Source: Cotesia glomerata
Lineage: Eukaryota > Arthropoda > Insecta > Hymenoptera > Braconidae
Assembly (NCBI RefSeq): GCF_020080835.1
Contig: NC_058159.1
Coordinates: 13,331,101-13,395,100, forward strand
Reading direction: 5' to 3'
DNA: 64,000 bases
Position numbers and translations under genes: made by a program. Below the pieces are notes generated by a model that did not search any database, was not told the origin of the DNA, and saw only the letters and a list, made by a program, of their open reading frames with translations. This document shows, piece after piece, positions 61,703 to 64,000 of this stretch. Each line of letters opens with the position of its first letter. The first letter of the stretch is position 1.

Positions 61703-63745
61703 CCCTCGCGGTTTTGAGAATGCCGTAAAAATACCGTAACTTTTCGGCAATTATGCTCATGCCGTATATTTACCGTTATAATTCGGTAATAATGAGGTTA
61801 AACTATAGTTTTTTTGGCCAGTTTTTATACTGTAGTTATCCAGTATTCGCTCAGTACGAAGCCATGGTGGGGAGAAACTGATTTACCGTCAGCGCTACCC
61901 GTGGCTATATCCGATACTACGGGGAGCTGTTTTTATGTTTCGAGTTAGCTAAATATACAAGTGAATTGTTATTTAAAATTTATTTAAATAACATAACATA
62001 AAATGAGTCACAAAAGTTGTTGTGTTGTTAGTTGTAAGAATACAGGTAGAAAAAGTGCTTGTCATTTTTATAAATTTCCAACAGCAAGTTGGAAAATAAA
62101 TCAAAGGAAAAAATGGATAGCCGCTGAGGAGACAAAAGTAAGTAGAATCATAACCTTACTATCGGTAATAATAAAAATCTTGAAAGGAGTAAAACTTAAA
62201 AAAAAATAGTAAGTTTAGAAAATGCTAGGAAATATTATTATTAATTAAAAAAAAAATTTTTTTTAAACATTTATAAATTTAGCATAATTAATAATTATTA
62301 ATTATATATTAAAAAATAAGATTGAATTTTTTTATTATAAACTTTTCATTTATTATTTAAGATTCATTTACTCTTTGCTACTTATTATATTAAACTAAAA
62401 GATTATCCATACCAATGATCATAAATTTTAAATATTAAATATTAAAAATTTTCAATTTTCCTTGCAGTATTGATGGCTCATTGTGGACTCCAAAGACACA
62501 TGATTATATTTGTAGTGATCATTTTATTGGAGGCCAAAAGTCTGACATAGAATCGAGTCCCAGCTACATTCCTACTGAATTTCCTACAGTTTATAAATCT
62601 CAAAAAGTTAATGAGTTAATGGTCACGAATAGGTGAGTAATAATATATTGAAATTAACATAATTTAAAAACTAAAGAGGAGAGTATTACTATAAATTTTA
62701 GATATTATTTTATAAATAAATACTGTCGCTATTAAAATTTGTGATTATCAGCAATCAAATAATATGAACTTTTGTGTAATAAATTTTTCAGATTTAAGCG
62801 CTTAATGGACCGCCGGCAGAACAAAAATGCATCTTCAGCACTCAATCCTGAGCCTGAAGTTAATGAATTGCAAGAAATGATTACTGAAGATCCGCCGACA
62901 GTAACTCATTTGAGAGTTGATCAAGAGTGTCAAAAAAAGAGCTTTCGTTATTCTTGCGAAACTCTTCTACCTCTCGGACATGTTCAGCAAGACCAGCTTT
63001 TTTCCTTTTACCAATGTCTGTGGCTGGAACTGAATTTCGTGGGTTATTGATTGAAATCCCGTTTTTATTATGGTTTCCATTTTAAATCCAAATCTAAAAA
63101 TAAAAATGATAAATTTAATCGATTAAAAATTTTTCCCAGCTTTATTATTGAATTGTAATATGTTAAATTTAGTTAGCAAACATAATTGATTTTTTTTGTA
63201 CTCTAAAACAATCAGCACTTTTAATTTGTAGAATTTTGAAACAATAAAATATTTTGGTAATTTCGTTTAATCTAAATTTACTTATAAAAAAAAATAATTA
63301 AATGTTTATTCAAGTTTTCTTATAATTTTTCTCTATTTTCTTTTTATTTGAATTCAGTCTGATTTCAGTTAACCTATTTTTATATGTGCTAACTTCTATG
63401 CTACTTTTTCGGTATTAAATATACTTACATTTCACTTTTTAATGCACAAGAACACTTTACATTAACAAATATTTATTATAAATATTTCCTTTAATTAAAA
63501 AAACATTTTTTTATTTATCATTCGATATTATTATTTCTGACAGCCATTCAATACATAATAAATATATTACAATAGCCCCCTGTAGTTCAAACGTGCCATG
63601 GCGCTGAAGTCACGCACAGAGCGAATATATACTGCACTTATGCTGTACAGTTACCAAAAATATACTATACAATTACCGCATTAATGCCCAAATTTTACCC
63701 AAAAAATTCCAAATAATTACCGTAATAATACAGTAATTTTGCCGA
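61703..63745 (+). mobile_element. P-superfamily-like DNA element carrying a THAP gene
   Basis: The left end CCCTCGCGGTTTTGAGAATG matches the left end of the palindromic element at 42914. The right subterminal part (63600-63745: GAGCGAATATATACTGCA, TTACCGTAATAATACAGTAA) pairs in style with the left (ATAACTACAG, GCCGTAAAAATACCGTAA). Inside is a spliced THAP-domain gene. P-type transposases start with a THAP domain, but the rest of the transposase is missing, so this looks like an internally deleted, non-autonomous copy. The exact right end is uncertain. Confidence 0.65.
62003..63050 (+). CDS. THAP-domain protein, three exons, transposase body missing
   Basis: The THAP domain is a C2CH zinc-dependent DNA-binding fold used by P-element transposases. 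Exon 1 (62003-62137) encodes SHKSCCVVSCKNTGRKSACH and FYKFPTASW...RKKWIAAEETK, then GTAAGT. Exon 2 (62468-62632) follows TTGCAG and encodes IDGSLWTPKTHDYICSDHF with the C-x2-H, then FPTVYKSQKVNELMVTNR and GTGAGT. Exon 3 (62792-63050) encodes FKRLMDRRQNKN and an acidic tail to TGA. Exons 2 and 3 join in frame. Exon 1 ends on a codon boundary while exon 2 needs two preceding bases, so that junction is out of frame as drawn: either a different donor is used or the gene is broken. AATAAA at about 63242 could end the transcript. Confidence 0.65.
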
Positions 63746-64000
63746 ATATTTTCTGACATAATGGACAATTATTAAAGATTCAGTTTTATTTTTAGTTCAC
63801 TTCTATGTTAGAAATGAATAAAATGAAAATTTTCAAATTTTGCTTTTTATTCTCCATCACTACTTTGCAAAAACAAATACTGTTTTTGAATAAAAAATAT
63901 GTAGAATATTATTTTTTAATTAGGTATTTAGCAGTAATTAATATAAAATAATACATATGTTAAGAAAATATATTCTAATTTTAATTTCAATTTTTAATTT
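63746..64000. other. AT-rich sequence to the window edge
   Basis: No reading frame or repeat supported. Confidence 0.4.

Overview
This window is a repeat-dominated stretch of an animal nuclear genome. It is AT-rich and full of microsatellites, has eukaryotic splice signals, and contains a 100-base run of N (a scaffold gap). Five copies of an R1-clade non-LTR retrotransposon, a clade known from arthropods, together with BEL/Pao, Gypsy and Copia elements and a THAP-domain DNA transposon, point to an insect. A parasitoid-wasp-like genome would fit, but that assignment is inference. I see no complete host gene. Host-like coding sequence is limited to the spliced 3' end of one gene (29738-30271, minus), one possible exon (11763-11975, minus) and one small promoter-bearing reading frame (5527-5883, minus).

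Layout. 1-7.7 kb: copy A of a Waldo/Mino-type LINE, then a decayed Jockey-like LINE and dispersed repeats. 7.7-9.9 kb: two palindromic elements, one carrying three tRNA-like sequences and one carrying a relic of a conserved mobile-element-like protein. 9.9-16.4 kb: a candidate exon, more dispersed repeats and a third LINE type (14.1-15.7 kb) with a 398-residue open reverse transcriptase. 16.4-26.5 kb: LINE copies B and C head to tail; the 3' UTR of C is split by a 3.4 kb foldback element with its own 154-bp tandem array. 26.5-30.3 kb: repeats, a tRNA-like sequence, a 160-bp satellite, two small MITEs and the 3' end of a spliced gene. 30.3-37.5 kb, minus strand: LINE copies D and E, again head to tail, with the gap near the 5' end of E. 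37.5-44 kb: a zoo of palindromic elements, including a three-level nest (39057-41394), several with tRNA-like sequences. 45.4-56.5 kb, minus strand: a Gypsy element whose gag is split by a whole BEL/Pao element (1210-bp LTRs, GGTGT target duplication). 56.5-61.2 kb, plus strand: a nearly intact Copia element whose polyprotein contains a PHD finger. 61.2-64 kb: a short satellite and a P-like element carrying a spliced THAP-domain gene, related at its ends to a non-coding palindromic element at 42.9-44.1 kb.

How the parts interact. One dispersed repeat family, called the 'pad' here (its core reads CATCAGATCTCGACG), carries an internal TG/ATGT microsatellite. Four of seven pads are occupied at that microsatellite by Waldo/Mino-type LINE copies, and related sequence flanks a fifth insertion by an unrelated LINE. 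The most notable protein-level observation is the C4HC3 PHD finger inside the Copia polyprotein. The most notable DNA-level pattern is the repeated association of tRNA-like (A-box plus B-box) sequences with otherwise non-coding palindromic elements.
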